DNA of 63,492 nucleotides from Gemella cuniculi DSM 15828 (GCF_000425665.1 NZ_AUDW01000017.1:1-63492); one strand, 5' to 3'; positions 8,586 through 17,478 are shown, numbered from the stretch's first letter. Numbers and translations: made by a program. Notes: generated by a model from the letters alone, not told the origin.

Positions 8586-9533
8586 ATGGATAAAATAATA
8601 TTTTTGGAGCCAATATTTTTCGAAAGAATTTGGGGAGGAAGAAATTTAGAAAAATTTGATTTTGAAATCCCTAATGGAAAAATAGGAGAAGCCTGGGTGG
8701 TTGCAGCACATGATAATGGTAGTTCAAAAATAGTAAATGGTAGCTTAAAAGGGAAAACCTTAAAAGAAGCGTATGAAGAATGTCCAGAGTTGTTTACTGA
8801 AAAAAAATATAATAAATATCCACTACTTGTAAAAATATTAGATGCAAGTGATGATCTTTCCGTTCAAGTACACCCAAATGATGAATATGCTAAAGTAAAT
8901 GAAAATGGTGAATTAGGGAAGACGGAATGTTGGTATGTAATAGATGCAAAAGAAAATGCAAAGCTGATTTATGGACATACAGCCAAAATAAAAGAAGAGT
9001 TCAATAAAAAAATTGATAATAAAGAGTGGGAAAAACTTTTTAGAAAAGAAAAAGTAAAAAGTGGAGATTTCTTCTATATCCCAGCTGGGACGCTTCATGC
9101 AATAGGTGGCGGTAACTTAATTTATGAAGTTCAACAAAATTCAGATACAACTTATAGAGTTTATGATTTTGATAGAATAGATAAAACTGGTAAAAAAAGA
9201 GAACTTCACGTAGAGAAAACAAAGGATGTGACGAGTGTTCCTTTTAAAAGAATAATACATGAAAGAGAAATAGAAGTAAAGGAAGAGGCGAGGATTACGA
9301 CTTTGGTAGCTGAAAGATATTTTTCTGTATTTAAAATAGAAGTAAAGGAAGAGGCAACTCTTGAAAAAAATAAAACAGGAAATTTATTTACAGTTTTAGA
9401 AGGAACAGGAGAAGTTACAGTAGGAAATGAAAAATATAAACTTCAAAAAGGAGATAGTTTTATATTAACAACAGAATGTAATAGTTATAAGTTGGAAGGT
9501 GAATTGTTCTTAATAGGAAGTTACGATAGGTAG
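8586..9533 (+). CDS. manA: Mannose-6-phosphate isomerase, class I
   Basis: Zinc-dependent interconversion of mannose-6-phosphate and fructose-6-phosphate in the cytosol. 315 residues, the short Firmicute form. Cupin metal ligands are visible: Gln94 and His96 in SVQVHPND, Glu114 in KTECW and His171 in PAGTLHAIGGG; YEVQQNSDTTYR carries substrate-contact residues. AAGAGGAGA precedes the ATG. It is divergent from a ROK kinase; together they would feed hexoses into glycolysis or supply mannose-6-phosphate for envelope sugars. The gene stands alone in its transcript, closed by a strong terminator. Confidence 0.9.
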   Translation: MDKIIFLEPIFFERIWGGRNLEKFDFEIPNGKIGEAWVVAAHDNGSSKIVNGSLKGKTLKEAYEECPELFTEKKYNKYPLLVKILDASDDLSVQVHPNDEYAKVNENGELGKTECWYVIDAKENAKLIYGHTAKIKEEFNKKIDNKEWEKLFRKEKVKSGDFFYIPAGTLHAIGGGNLIYEVQQNSDTTYRVYDFDRIDKTGKKRELHVEKTKDVTSVPFKRIIHEREIEVKEEARITTLVAERYFSVFKIEVKEEATLEKNKTGNLFTVLEGTGEVTVGNEKYKLQKGDSFILTTECNSYKLEGELFLIGSYDR

Positions 9534-9652
9534 AAAAAAGTTTTTAAAAATACAAGAAAATAATTTTATGGTGATTTGATGAAATTTGATTTTGAAAAAT
9601 TAAAATTTTGAGTTTTTTTAAATCATAAAATTTATATTAACTAAATGTAACA

Positions 9653-9688
9653 AAAAACCTAATAGCCTAGGGCTACTTAGGTTTTTTT
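9653..9688 (+). terminator. Terminator after manA
   Basis: Stem AACCTAATAGCC / GGCTACTTAGGTT with loop TAG, followed by T7. A textbook intrinsic terminator. Confidence 0.85.
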
Positions 9689-9702
9689 ACTATGTGAAAA
9701 AT

Positions 9703-9756
9703 GCATACTACAATAAAAAAATGGTATTTTATTTAATTTTACTAAGCATATATAAT
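9703..9756 (+). promoter_or_regulatory. Shared upstream element and -10, copy A
   Basis: A block of about 43 nt starting GCATACTACAATAAAAAAA, followed exactly 48 nt from its start by TATAAT (9751-9756). The same block with only two or three changes, at the same distance from TATAAT, precedes the hydrolase at 12979. The -35 position reads only TTTATT, so an activator binding the conserved block is likely. The regulator is unknown. Confidence 0.6.
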
Positions 9757-9796
9757 AGTAAATGTAAATAACAGAGAAAGAAAAGAGGATGAATAA

Positions 9797-10897
9797 ATGA
9801 AATTTTCAAGAGCGAAACTAGCGACGAATTTAGCTGTTGCGACATTATTACTTGCAGGATGTTCGGTTAATACAAATGGAAATAATTTAAATAATAGCTC
9901 AAATAACAATCAAGTATTAAAAATAGCGGATCAAGGAATCATATCCGTTGGTGGAACTGTTAAGACTTCAGAAGGAGTTTTTAGTGCAGAAAATCAATGG
10001 GAAGAAACAGGTGCAGGGCAAACATCACATGTTGATCATGCTAATGTATTTTTCCAAACTCCAGAGAACAACACCGAATTACCAATGGTGTTTTTACATG
10101 GCTATGGACAATCACGTATGGGATGGATGACAACGCCAGACGATCGTGATGGATGGAATGATTATTTCTTAAAACAAGGACATAGTACGTATTTAATTGA
10201 TGAGCCAAGGCGTGGGGAAGCGGGGCAAACATCAGTTTCAGGAGAAATTTCAACTAAAACATTGGATCAACGTTGGTACACACAATTTCGTATAGGACGT
10301 TGGGAAAATGGAAAATCAGTTGTTAATGAAGGTTCGCAGTTTCCAAATGATGATGAGTCAATAAATCAGTTTTTCCGTCAATATACACCAGATACTGGTA
10401 TGAGATCAGATATGGGGGCAGATTTTGATAATGAAGTAGTTGCACGTGCATTGGCTCAAACAGTAGACAAAGTTTATGAAAAAACAGGTAAGAAATCTGT
10501 TCTTGTAACTCACTCACAAGGTGGAGGACCTGGATGGACTGCGGCTAGATATACAGATAATATTGCTGCTATAGTAGCTATTGAGCCAGGTGGGGCACCA
10601 TCAACAGATAGTGAAGAGTTTAAGGCGGTTTCGGATAAAAAAATTCCAGTGGCGTTTTATTTTGGAGATTATATAGATAATGGAGATTCTAACATTCCAG
10701 CAACGGCAATGTGGCAAGCTATGCGAGGAGCATCAGCTAATTTTGTTGATGCACTTAATAAAGAAGGTGGAAATGCCAAACTTGTAGATTTACCTAAAGA
10801 AGGAATTACGGGGAATACTCATTTTATGTTCCAAGATAAAAATAGTGATCAAATCGCAGAACATGTAGAAAAATGGATTAAAGAGAATGTAAAATAA
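9797..10897 (+). CDS. Alpha/beta-hydrolase lipoprotein
   Basis: Secreted lipid-anchored hydrolase, 366 residues. Lipobox LLAGC with Cys22, Asn-rich tether of about 20 residues, then an alpha/beta-hydrolase domain. The oxyanion motif is FLHGYGQSRMGW; the nucleophile is Ser240 in VTHSQGGGPGW; acidic and His candidates are in DYIDNGDS and NTHFMFQD. Family relatives are annotated only as alpha/beta-hydrolases or esterases, so the substrate is open. It has an upstream element almost identical to that of the hydrolase at 12979, suggesting the two are co-regulated. Closed by its own terminator. Confidence 0.85.
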   Translation: MKFSRAKLATNLAVATLLLAGCSVNTNGNNLNNSSNNNQVLKIADQGIISVGGTVKTSEGVFSAENQWEETGAGQTSHVDHANVFFQTPENNTELPMVFLHGYGQSRMGWMTTPDDRDGWNDYFLKQGHSTYLIDEPRRGEAGQTSVSGEISTKTLDQRWYTQFRIGRWENGKSVVNEGSQFPNDDESINQFFRQYTPDTGMRSDMGADFDNEVVARALAQTVDKVYEKTGKKSVLVTHSQGGGPGWTAARYTDNIAAIVAIEPGGAPSTDSEEFKAVSDKKIPVAFYFGDYIDNGDSNIPATAMWQAMRGASANFVDALNKEGGNAKLVDLPKEGITGNTHFMFQDKNSDQIAEHVEKWIKENVK

Positions 10898-10910
10898 ATA
10901 CAAAAATAGA

Positions 10911-10944
10911 TACAACTACTACCTAAGGGTGGTAGTTGTATTTT
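10911..10944 (+). terminator. Terminator after the hydrolase lipoprotein
   Basis: TACAACTACTACC / GGTGGTAGTTGTA stem (one G-U pair) with loop TAAG and a TTTT tail. Confidence 0.8.
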
Positions 10945-11055
10945 ATACAATAAAAATTAGTGTGAAAGATAGAATATTTTTGTCACTAGTTTTGGAGTTA
11001 GAAAATATATATTTCAATTTGCAACATAAAGACAAAAGATATAGGAGGTAGAGAG

Positions 11056-11928
11056 ATGTTTAACGAAAAAAGTACATTAAGTGACGTAATAACTTACCCA
11101 AAATTTAAGGATTTTGGAGAATTAATTTTTCCAGTAGATTTAAACTTAAACACTAATATAACGTTAAAAGAACTCAGCAGTAGTCTACCATGGTATAGTT
11201 ATGTGAATACAAAACGTAGTCTTAGTATAATTAATGAATTTGAAAAGCGGGTGGATGATGGAGAAAAAATATTTTATAGCATATATAGTGAAGAAGAAAT
11301 AAAAAAAGATTCTAGGAAAAAATATACAGGATTATTTTATTTTCGAGGGAATAAAAATAATAAGGTAGCTATAGTAAATGCGGGAGGAGGATTTCAATAT
11401 GTAGGAGCAATTCATGATAGTTTTCCGCATTGTCAAAAGTTAGCACAAAAAGGGTATAATGCTTTTGCTTTAATATATCGTCCAGGGGTACAAACTGCAT
11501 GCGAAGATTTAGCAAGAGCGATAGCATTTTTGCATGAAAATAAAAAAAATTTAGAAATAGATATGCGAGATTACTCATTGTGGGGAGGTTCAGCAGGAGC
11601 GAGGCTAGCGACATGGATAGGGACGCATGGAACAAAAAAATTTGGTGAAAAATATTATCCAAAACCAAGTGTTGTGATTATGTAATATACTGGTCTTAGA
11701 GAGGTAACAGGAGAAGAAGTGGCTACTTTTGCAATAGTTGGGACAGCAGATTGGATAGCTTCATACAAAGTGATGGAAGAGAGAATAGAAAAAATAAAAC
11801 GGCAAGGGAGAAATGCGGTTTGCTTAGTTTATAAAAATTTACCTCATGGTTTTGGATTAGGAGAAGGAACAGCTGCTCAAGAATGGATAGAGCAAGCTAT
11901 AAAGTTTTGGGAAAATGAATATAGATAA
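11056..11928 (+). pseudogene. Alpha/beta-hydrolase split by an in-frame stop
   Basis: The reading frame starts at an ATG behind TAGGAGGTAGAG and runs 209 residues to TAA at 11683-11685. It then continues in the same frame, with conserved content, to 11928. The first part has the nucleophile elbow GGSAGARLATW near residue 178; the part after the stop carries the acidic residue region (VGTADWIASYKVMEER) and the histidine (LPHGFGLGEGTAAQEW). One substitution, for example CAA to TAA, is enough to explain it. A truncated protein lacking Asp and His would be inactive. It is either a recent pseudogene or a sequencing error; stop read-through is possible but nothing supports it. Confidence 0.8.
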
Positions 11929-11984
11929 AAATATAGATGGGAAGAGATTTTAATTATAAATTATATACAAAAGGGGTTGTAGAG

Positions 11985-12860
11985 ATGATTAATTACAAAA
12001 TACCAGAAAAATTAGAAAAAATACCACAAAAATATTTAATACCTAGCTTTCAACAAGGGAAATTAGAGGAGTTACGTTACAAGACGTATGATTCATTTAA
12101 TTATGGAAGAGGGGAAAAAACATTAGAAAAAAGGGTACTTGTGTATTTGCCATATAACTATAATACGCAAAAAAAGTATAATATCATTTATTTGAGTCAT
12201 GGAGGATGGAGCGATGAAAGTACAACAATGGGTGATGTAAATAGTCCGAATCCTTTTAAAAATATAATAGATAATGCAATAGAAAATGGAAATATTAATC
12301 CCTTAATAATAGTTTTTGTTACATATAATAACTGTGGTAAAAAAGATAGTTGGGATTACAATTTAGCGATAAGACTTACGTACAACTTTCACAGAGAGTT
12401 GGTAAATGATATATTACCAATAGTCGAAAAAACATACTCAACTTATGCAAAATCATCAACTAAAGAAAATTTAAAGAATACGAGAGAACATCGTGGATTT
12501 GTAGGATTTTCTATGGGTAGTGTGAATACATGGAGAACATTTGAAAATGCACTAGATTATTTTTATTATTTTGTACCGATGAGCGGTAATGTGGATATAA
12601 CTAAAAATCAGTTTGAAGAAATAGTATTAAATTCTAAAAAACGATTTTTTATATTTGCTATGACAGGTGATAGGGATTTTGCCTATCAGGGGTTTAAATG
12701 GCAAGTATTAAGTTTGGCAGGTGAAGTTTTTAAATTTGGAGATAATGAGAGTGAAGGAAATATAGCATATAGACAGATGTCAGGATACAAACATGATAGA
12801 GTAGCTGCTGAAACTTATATTTATAATGCTTTAAGATTTCTTTGGAAAAATCAAGATTAA
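11985..12860 (+). CDS. Cytosolic esterase (PF00756 type)
   Basis: Alpha/beta-hydrolase of 291 residues from the ATG at 11985, which lies 8 nt behind AAGGGG; an upstream in-frame ATG at 11937 has no RBS. No signal peptide. The nucleophile is Ser176 in VGFSMGSVNTW, the oxyanion region is YLSHGGWSDEST, and the final histidine is in GYKHDRVAAETY. It is clearly a paralog of the esterase lipoprotein at 6145 without the export signal. It follows the broken hydrolase after 56 nt and may be co-transcribed with it. The substrate is unknown; carbohydrate acyl esters are typical of the family. Confidence 0.85.
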   Translation: MINYKIPEKLEKIPQKYLIPSFQQGKLEELRYKTYDSFNYGRGEKTLEKRVLVYLPYNYNTQKKYNIIYLSHGGWSDESTTMGDVNSPNPFKNIIDNAIENGNINPLIIVFVTYNNCGKKDSWDYNLAIRLTYNFHRELVNDILPIVEKTYSTYAKSSTKENLKNTREHRGFVGFSMGSVNTWRTFENALDYFYYFVPMSGNVDITKNQFEEIVLNSKKRFFIFAMTGDRDFAYQGFKWQVLSLAGEVFKFGDNESEGNIAYRQMSGYKHDRVAAETYIYNALRFLWKNQD

Positions 12861-12885
12861 AATAAGAGTTCATTATAACTACAGA

Positions 12886-12939
12886 GCATACTACAATAAA
12901 AAAACGGTATTTTATTTAATTTTATTAAGGTAATATAAT
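12886..12939 (+). promoter_or_regulatory. Shared upstream element and -10, copy B
   Basis: Second copy of the block found at 9703. It starts GCATACTACAATAAAAAAA and the TATAAT is at 12934-12939, again 48 nt from the block start. The conserved spacing points to one regulator acting on both hydrolase genes. Confidence 0.6.
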
Positions 12940-12978
12940 AGTTATTGTAAACAATAAAGAAAAAGAGGATAATAAAAA

Positions 12979-13845
12979 ATGAAAAAAGTAACTTTTAAAA
13001 ATACAAAATTAGATTTGAACTTAGTAGGAAATTTATATTTACCAGAAAATTTAGATGAAACAAAAAAATATCCAGCGGTAGTAGTTACTGGACCTATGCT
13101 TTCTGTAAAAGAGCAAGCTCAAAGTATTTATGCCGCTCGTTTAGCAGAAAAAGGATATATTGCTTTAGTATTTGATGGGGCATACTATGGGGAGAGTGAA
13201 GGTTTTCCTCGCAGTCAAGAATTACCAGAAGTAAAACAAATGGATATAGAAGCAGCAGTAGATTTTTTAGAGAGTTTGCCTTATGTAGATAGCAATCGTA
13301 TAGCAGGATTAGGGATGTGTGGATCAGGATCATATATGTCAGTAGCTGGTGTAAAAGAAGAGAGATTAAAAACAGTAGCAGCTATCGTACCAGCAATTTC
13401 AGATATTTCAGCATCACCAATGACAAACTTTTTTATGCTAGAAGACGAAGTGAAAAAAGCAAAAGAGGCATACGAAAGTGGAACAGGAAAATTAGTCCAC
13501 TTAGATTTTATGCCGAGAGCTTTTGAAGAAGGAGCGGCTTATTACTATACTGCACGAGGAAATAGACGTGGTTGGACTAATAAAGTTGTCGCTTGGAGTC
13601 AATTAGACTTACAAACCTATAACGTTCCAAATATTATGAAAAATATGACAAAACCATACTTAGCGATTACTGGAGAAAATGCTTGGAGTAGACCAGCAAC
13701 GCAAGAAGTTTTCGATGCAATACCAACTGAGAATAAAAAACTTCATGTAATAGCAGAAGCATCTCATTTTGATTTATATGATTTATATCCTTATGTAGAC
13801 GAAGCAGTAGAAGTAATTGTTGAATTTTTTGGGGAAAATTTATAA
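12979..13845 (+). CDS. Alpha/beta-hydrolase (dienelactone-hydrolase-like, YcjY type)
   Basis: Cytosolic hydrolase of 288 residues. The nucleophile elbow reads GLGMCGSGSYMS, with Cys114 in the nucleophile position, as in dienelactone-hydrolase relatives. FDGAYYGESEGFPRS, the ITGENAW acidic loop and the ASHFDLYD histidine region complete the family pattern. YcjY-type proteins have no firmly established substrate. AAAAGAGGA precedes the ATG. It has its own promoter with the conserved upstream element and ends at an 11-bp hairpin, so it is a single-gene transcript co-regulated with the lipoprotein hydrolase at 9797. Confidence 0.85.
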   Translation: MKKVTFKNTKLDLNLVGNLYLPENLDETKKYPAVVVTGPMLSVKEQAQSIYAARLAEKGYIALVFDGAYYGESEGFPRSQELPEVKQMDIEAAVDFLESLPYVDSNRIAGLGMCGSGSYMSVAGVKEERLKTVAAIVPAISDISASPMTNFFMLEDEVKKAKEAYESGTGKLVHLDFMPRAFEEGAAYYYTARGNRRGWTNKVVAWSQLDLQTYNVPNIMKNMTKPYLAITGENAWSRPATQEVFDAIPTENKKLHVIAEASHFDLYDLYPYVDEAVEVIVEFFGENL

Positions 13846-13858
13846 TTAAATATTTTGT

Positions 13859-13897
13859 GTACAGCTATTGTATAAAATTTTTCAATAATAGCTGTAC
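13859..13897 (+). terminator. Hairpin after the hydrolase at 12979
   Basis: Perfect 11-bp inverted repeat GTACAGCTATT (13859-13869) / AATAGCTGTAC (13887-13897). The following sequence GTATCTT has few T residues, so termination may be weak or Rho-independent only in part. Confidence 0.55.
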
Positions 13898-13978
13898 GTA
13901 TCTTAATAAAATTTATGAAAGATTTATAGTATTTTTTGTTTATTAGCAATAAGTATTAAAAAAGAAAGAGAGAAGAAA

Positions 13979-15778
13979 ATGGAAACAGAATTTAGAAAAA
14001 TAGCAATTATAGGAGCAGCAGGACAAATTCCTAGATTATTAATTCCCCGATTGTTAAAAGAAACAAAATTAGATATAGTTTTGGCGGGGCGAAATGTTAG
14101 TTCTCGTATTGGTTTAGTTAATGATAGGGTTAGTTATATAAATGGGGATATGTCCGAAATTAAAAATGTATTATTAGCTTTGGATGGTGTTGATGTAGTT
14201 TATGTAAATGAGGCTTCGCCAGCATTACTTAGACCAACTATTTCTGTTATGAGAAAATTGGGGATAAAGCGTCTCATTGTTGCTGGGGTACTTGGAGTAT
14301 ATGATGAAGTTGTAGGAGAATTTGGTCGTTGGAATGCTAGTATGATAGGAAGCTGGAGTCCAAATAATAACAGAGTAATAGGGGCTAAACTAGTAGATGA
14401 ATCAGGACTTGATTACACATATCTTCGAATGACTTGGCTTTATAATCAAACAGGAAATACTTCGTATAAACTTATTCCAAAAGGAGAGGAATACAGAGGA
14501 GCTCAAGTAACACGTCAAGCAGTTGTTCAATATGTGATGGATTTATTAGGAGATAAAAATCGTGATTTAGGAGTTAGTGTAGGGATAGTAGAACCCGGAA
14601 GTGAAAGTTTAGCTTGGGTTTCGAATGCATATACCCTTAGTTTTGGAGGTTTTCTTCTTTTAGCTGGCAGATTATCAGATTTGTTAGGAAGAAAAAGAAT
14701 TTTTCAGTTAGGGATGATGATTTTTGGACTTAGTTCACTTGTTATAGGTTTGGCACAGAGTGCGGAGGTTATAATTATAGCGCGCATGATACAAGGAGTT
14801 GGTAGCTCTGTTATTGCACCGACCACCCTAGCTTTAATGATGGATGCTTATGAAGGTGAGATGAGAGTAAGAGCGATTTCCTACTATGGTGCGATGGCGG
14901 GAATTGGTTCAAGTGTTGGTTTGCTTCTTGGGGGAGGTTTAACTAGTTTTATTTCTTGGAGGGCAGGTTTTTTAATTAACGTTCCTTTGGTAATGATACT
15001 TATGTTTTTGATGAAAACTAATATTGCAACAAAACAAGGTAGAATAGAAAAAATAGATTATTTCGGTAGTATTCTGTCAGTTTTGGGTTTAGTAAGTTTT
15101 ATCTACGGTCTTACAGGAGATAGTAGTAAAATTTTCATCATTGTTGGTATAAGTTTACTTTTGTTATTTTACATATGGGAAAAGAAAAATTTCTATCCAA
15201 TTATGCCACTTACCTTATTCCAAAATAAAGTAAGAACAGCTGCTTATTTAGTTCGTTGTTTATTTATGATGGCAATGCTACCATATTGGTTTTTATTACC
15301 ACAAGTTTTGCAGAGGGAGTATGGTTATTCAGCTTTGCAATCTGGTTTTGCTTTTTTACCTTTAACGATTACAACATTTTTAACAGCAATAAATCTGCCA
15401 AAAATTGCGAGATATTTTAAAAATGGAACGATTTTGCTAATTGGTGAGATTGCACTTTTTACTGGTTTATTATGGGCAAGCTATACTTCACTAAATCAAG
15501 GTTATTTTTTAGCGGTAGCTTTACCGATGTTTGTACTAGGAATAGGGCAAGCAATGATTGTTGCCCCTGTAACTTCTGCTGGAATTTATCAAGCACCAGA
15601 TTATTTAGCTGGAGTGGCGAGTGGTTTAACTAATGCAATGCATCAAATAGGTGGACCGATAGGACTTGCTATTATAATGAGTTTGACCAATGATTTTAAT
15701 AAAGGTTTGTTAATGATGGTTATATTCACAGCTTTAGCAATAATACTTACATTTAGTTTTATTTATAAAAGAAATTAG
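13979..15778 (+). CDS. Chimeric NmrA-like NAD(P)-binding domain fused to an MFS transporter lacking TM1
   Basis: 599 residues made of two unrelated halves. Residues 1-205 are an atypical short-chain dehydrogenase of the NmrA/NAD(P)-binding type: IAIIGAAGQIPRLL dinucleotide motif, then VDVVYVNEASPALL and YTYLRMTWLYNQ. From about residue 209 it becomes a DHA2/EmrB-QacA major facilitator starting in what is normally TM2 (LAWVSNAYTLSFGGFLLLAG), followed by the RLSDLLGRKR loop and the remaining helices to the C-terminus. TM1 with its conserved charged motif is missing. The simplest explanation is a deletion joining two neighbouring genes in frame near 14595-14612. Drug export is doubtful without TM1; the NAD(P)-binding half may still be active. 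RBS AAAGAGAGAAG. Confidence 0.8.
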   Translation: METEFRKIAIIGAAGQIPRLLIPRLLKETKLDIVLAGRNVSSRIGLVNDRVSYINGDMSEIKNVLLALDGVDVVYVNEASPALLRPTISVMRKLGIKRLIVAGVLGVYDEVVGEFGRWNASMIGSWSPNNNRVIGAKLVDESGLDYTYLRMTWLYNQTGNTSYKLIPKGEEYRGAQVTRQAVVQYVMDLLGDKNRDLGVSVGIVEPGSESLAWVSNAYTLSFGGFLLLAGRLSDLLGRKRIFQLGMMIFGLSSLVIGLAQSAEVIIIARMIQGVGSSVIAPTTLALMMDAYEGEMRVRAISYYGAMAGIGSSVGLLLGGGLTSFISWRAGFLINVPLVMILMFLMKTNIATKQGRIEKIDYFGSILSVLGLVSFIYGLTGDSSKIFIIVGISLLLLFYIWEKKNFYPIMPLTLFQNKVRTAAYLVRCLFMMAMLPYWFLLPQVLQREYGYSALQSGFAFLPLTITTFLTAINLPKIARYFKNGTILLIGEIALFTGLLWASYTSLNQGYFLAVALPMFVLGIGQAMIVAPVTSAGIYQAPDYLAGVASGLTNAMHQIGGPIGLAIIMSLTNDFNKGLLMMVIFTALAIILTFSFIYKRN

Positions 15779-15859
15779 ATATAAGTAAAATTAGTTACAG
15801 ATTTGTGCTAAAATTCTTAACTAGGTCTTTATGGGATGAAATAAATTCTAAGATCAGAA

Positions 15860-15929
15860 GAGGGAGCTTTGCAAGGTTGACCAAATGAACACGAACGAAG
15901 AGAATGAATTCATTTGTTGACAACTACTG
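15860..15929. repeat. 70-bp intergenic repeat, copy 1
   Basis: GAGGGAGCTTTGCAAGG start, CAACTACTG end. Internally it has CAAATGAA near 15882 and TTCATTTG near 15909, which can pair to form a hairpin flanked by GTTGAC-like arms. It is 68/70 identical to the copy 119 nt downstream. Confidence 0.8.
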
Positions 15930-15978
15930 AGGGTACATCGTAGGATTATGAGTATGGGACATGCGAAATAATCTGTAC

Positions 15979-16048
15979 GAGGGAGCTTTGCAAGGTTGAC
16001 CAAATGAATACGAACGAAGAGAGTGAATTCATTTGTTGACAACTACTG
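15979..16048. repeat. 70-bp intergenic repeat, copy 2
   Basis: Second copy in the same orientation; two transitions separate it from copy 1. The 49 nt between copies begins AGGGTACATCG and is not itself repeated. It looks like a small palindromic intergenic element rather than a CRISPR or insertion sequence. Confidence 0.8.
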
Positions 16049-16157
16049 TCCAACATGCTTTATAATGGATGAAATGAAGAAGGAAAGTTTAACAGTTATC
16101 GCTAAGTAACTTTTATAAAATCTTTGTGAGTTTTTTTTACTTTGGACAGCCTTTGAA

Positions 16158-16212
16158 ATTAAAACAAAAACTAAGAAAAATTAATTTAATTTTTCTTAGT
16201 TTTTGTTTTAAT
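16158..16212. terminator. Perfect 25-bp hairpin
   Basis: ATTAAAACAAAAACTAAG... at 16158-16182 is exactly complementary in reverse to 16188-16212 with a 5-nt loop (AATTT). It lies between the chimeric gene and nanA. It could terminate in either direction, though such length without mismatches is unusual and may mark a mobile-element remnant. Confidence 0.6.
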
Positions 16213-16375
16213 TAAGTAATTTATTTATTAACGTATTAAATATTAAGTATACCTAATTAATAATAAAAAGTTAAACTAAAAAGTATGTATTAGAAAATTT
16301 TTTCTTAAAAAAAAGATTATCATAAAGATTATTATATTGAGGTTTTTATTTTAAAGACAAAGTTAAGTTTCTTCC

Positions 16376-16404
16376 TTGACAAAAAAAAGTAAGCGTTTTA
16401 TAAT
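16376..16404 (+). promoter_or_regulatory. nanA promoter with a cre-like site in the spacer
   Basis: TTGACA at 16376-16381 and TATAAT at 16399-16404 with an ideal 17-bp spacer. The spacer contains AGTAAGCGTTTTAT (16388-16401), a good match to the core of a CcpA cre site though its 3' CA is lost. CcpA binding here would block RNA polymerase when glucose is plentiful. The promoter is solid; the cre site is an inference. Confidence 0.7.
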
Positions 16405-16457
16405 ATAAATGTATAAATTTAATGTGTTAAATATAAAGATGGAGGTTCTCTATAATA

Positions 16458-17336
16458 ATGAAAGATTTAAAAGGGATTTATTCAGCATTACTTATTCCGT
16501 TTGACGAGAATGGCAACGTCAAAGAAGATGGATTAAAACAAGTAATCGAACATAACATTAATGTTAGTAAGGTAGATGGGTTATATGTTAATGGAAGTAG
16601 TGGGGAGAATTTTTTACTAAATACAGATCAGAAAAAGCAAATTTTTAAAATTGTAAAAGAAGTAGTGGGAGATAGAGTTAAACTTATTGCTCAAGTGGGG
16701 TCATTAGACTTAAACGAAGCAGTAGAACTTGCAAAATATGCAACAAAATTAGGCTACGATTCTTTATCAGCAGTTACGCCATTCTACTATCCACTATCAT
16801 TTAATGAAATTAAACATTACTATAAAACAATAATTGATGCAACTGACAATAGCATGATTCTTTATTATATCCCAACATTAACAGGAGTGAAAATTAGCTT
16901 AGATCAATTTGCAGAATTGTTTGAAGATGAAAAAGTTATTGGTGTAAAATACACAGCGGCAGATTTTTATCAACTAGAAAGATTTAGAAGAAGATTCCCG
17001 GATAAATTAATTTGGTCAGGATTTGATGAGATGTTAGTACAAGCAGCTATTACTGGAGTAGATGGAGCTATTGGTTCTACTTATAATGTAAATGGAAAAA
17101 CAAGTAAAAAAATCTTTGAACTTGCTAAAGAAGGAAAAGTAGCTGAGGCATATGAACTTCAACATGAAGCAAATGATGTTATCGAAAAGGTATTGGAATT
17201 AGGATTATATCAAACTCTAAAAGTAATTTTAAAAGTAAAAGGAATAGATGCTGGTTATTGCAAGCAACCAATGAAAGTATTTGATCCAGAAAAAATAAAA
17301 GAAGTAGAAAAATTAGTGAAAGATTATAATTTATAA
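16458..17336 (+). CDS. nanA: N-acetylneuraminate lyase
   Basis: Class I aldolase of the DHDPS/NAL family, 292 residues. It splits N-acetylneuraminate into N-acetylmannosamine and pyruvate in the cytosol. Family marks: [12 protein letters not shown] (the GSxGE pyruvate-carboxylate site), [10 protein letters not shown] (Tyr of the YxxP block) and the Schiff-base lysine, Lys164, in GVKYTAAD. The run YYIPTLTG is typical of NAL rather than dihydrodipicolinate synthase. GGAGG stands 13 nt before the ATG, slightly far but the only candidate. Other nan genes (nanE, nanK, transporter) are not in the window; two CE7-like genes that follow may remove O-acetyl groups from sialic acids. Confidence 0.9.
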   Translation: MKDLKGIYSALLIPFDENGNVKEDGLKQVIEHNINVSKVDGLYVNGSSGENFLLNTDQKKQIFKIVKEVVGDRVKLIAQVGSLDLNEAVELAKYATKLGYDSLSAVTPFYYPLSFNEIKHYYKTIIDATDNSMILYYIPTLTGVKISLDQFAELFEDEKVIGVKYTAADFYQLERFRRRFPDKLIWSGFDEMLVQAAITGVDGAIGSTYNVNGKTSKKIFELAKEGKVAEAYELQHEANDVIEKVLELGLYQTLKVILKVKGIDAGYCKQPMKVFDPEKIKEVEKLVKDYNL

Positions 17337-17404
17337 TATCAAAAAATGATATTACAGGGTGTTTAACACTAGATAATAAAATAAAAAATTAACTAAAAAC
17401 TTAC

Positions 17405-17440
17405 AAGTAATCCTGCACGTTGTGTAGGGTTATTTTGAAA
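17405..17440 (+). terminator. Hairpin between nanA and the CE7 esterase
   Basis: AATCCTGCAC / GTGTAGGGTT with a GTT loop, then ATTTTG. It may act as a partial terminator, lowering esterase expression relative to nanA; the next RBS follows about 25 nt later. Confidence 0.6.
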
Positions 17441-17478
17441 TAACAATTAAAATAAATTTGAAAAGGAAGAAGCTGAAT

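Noticed and set aside
15854-16042. 62-codon frame on the minus strand across the 70-bp repeats
   Set aside because: It is produced by the repeat itself (the same peptide segment appears twice) and has no ribosome site.
15860-16048. CRISPR-like repeat pair
   Set aside because: Only two copies, units of 70 bp, one 49-nt gap and no cas genes; it is a dispersed or duplicated intergenic repeat.
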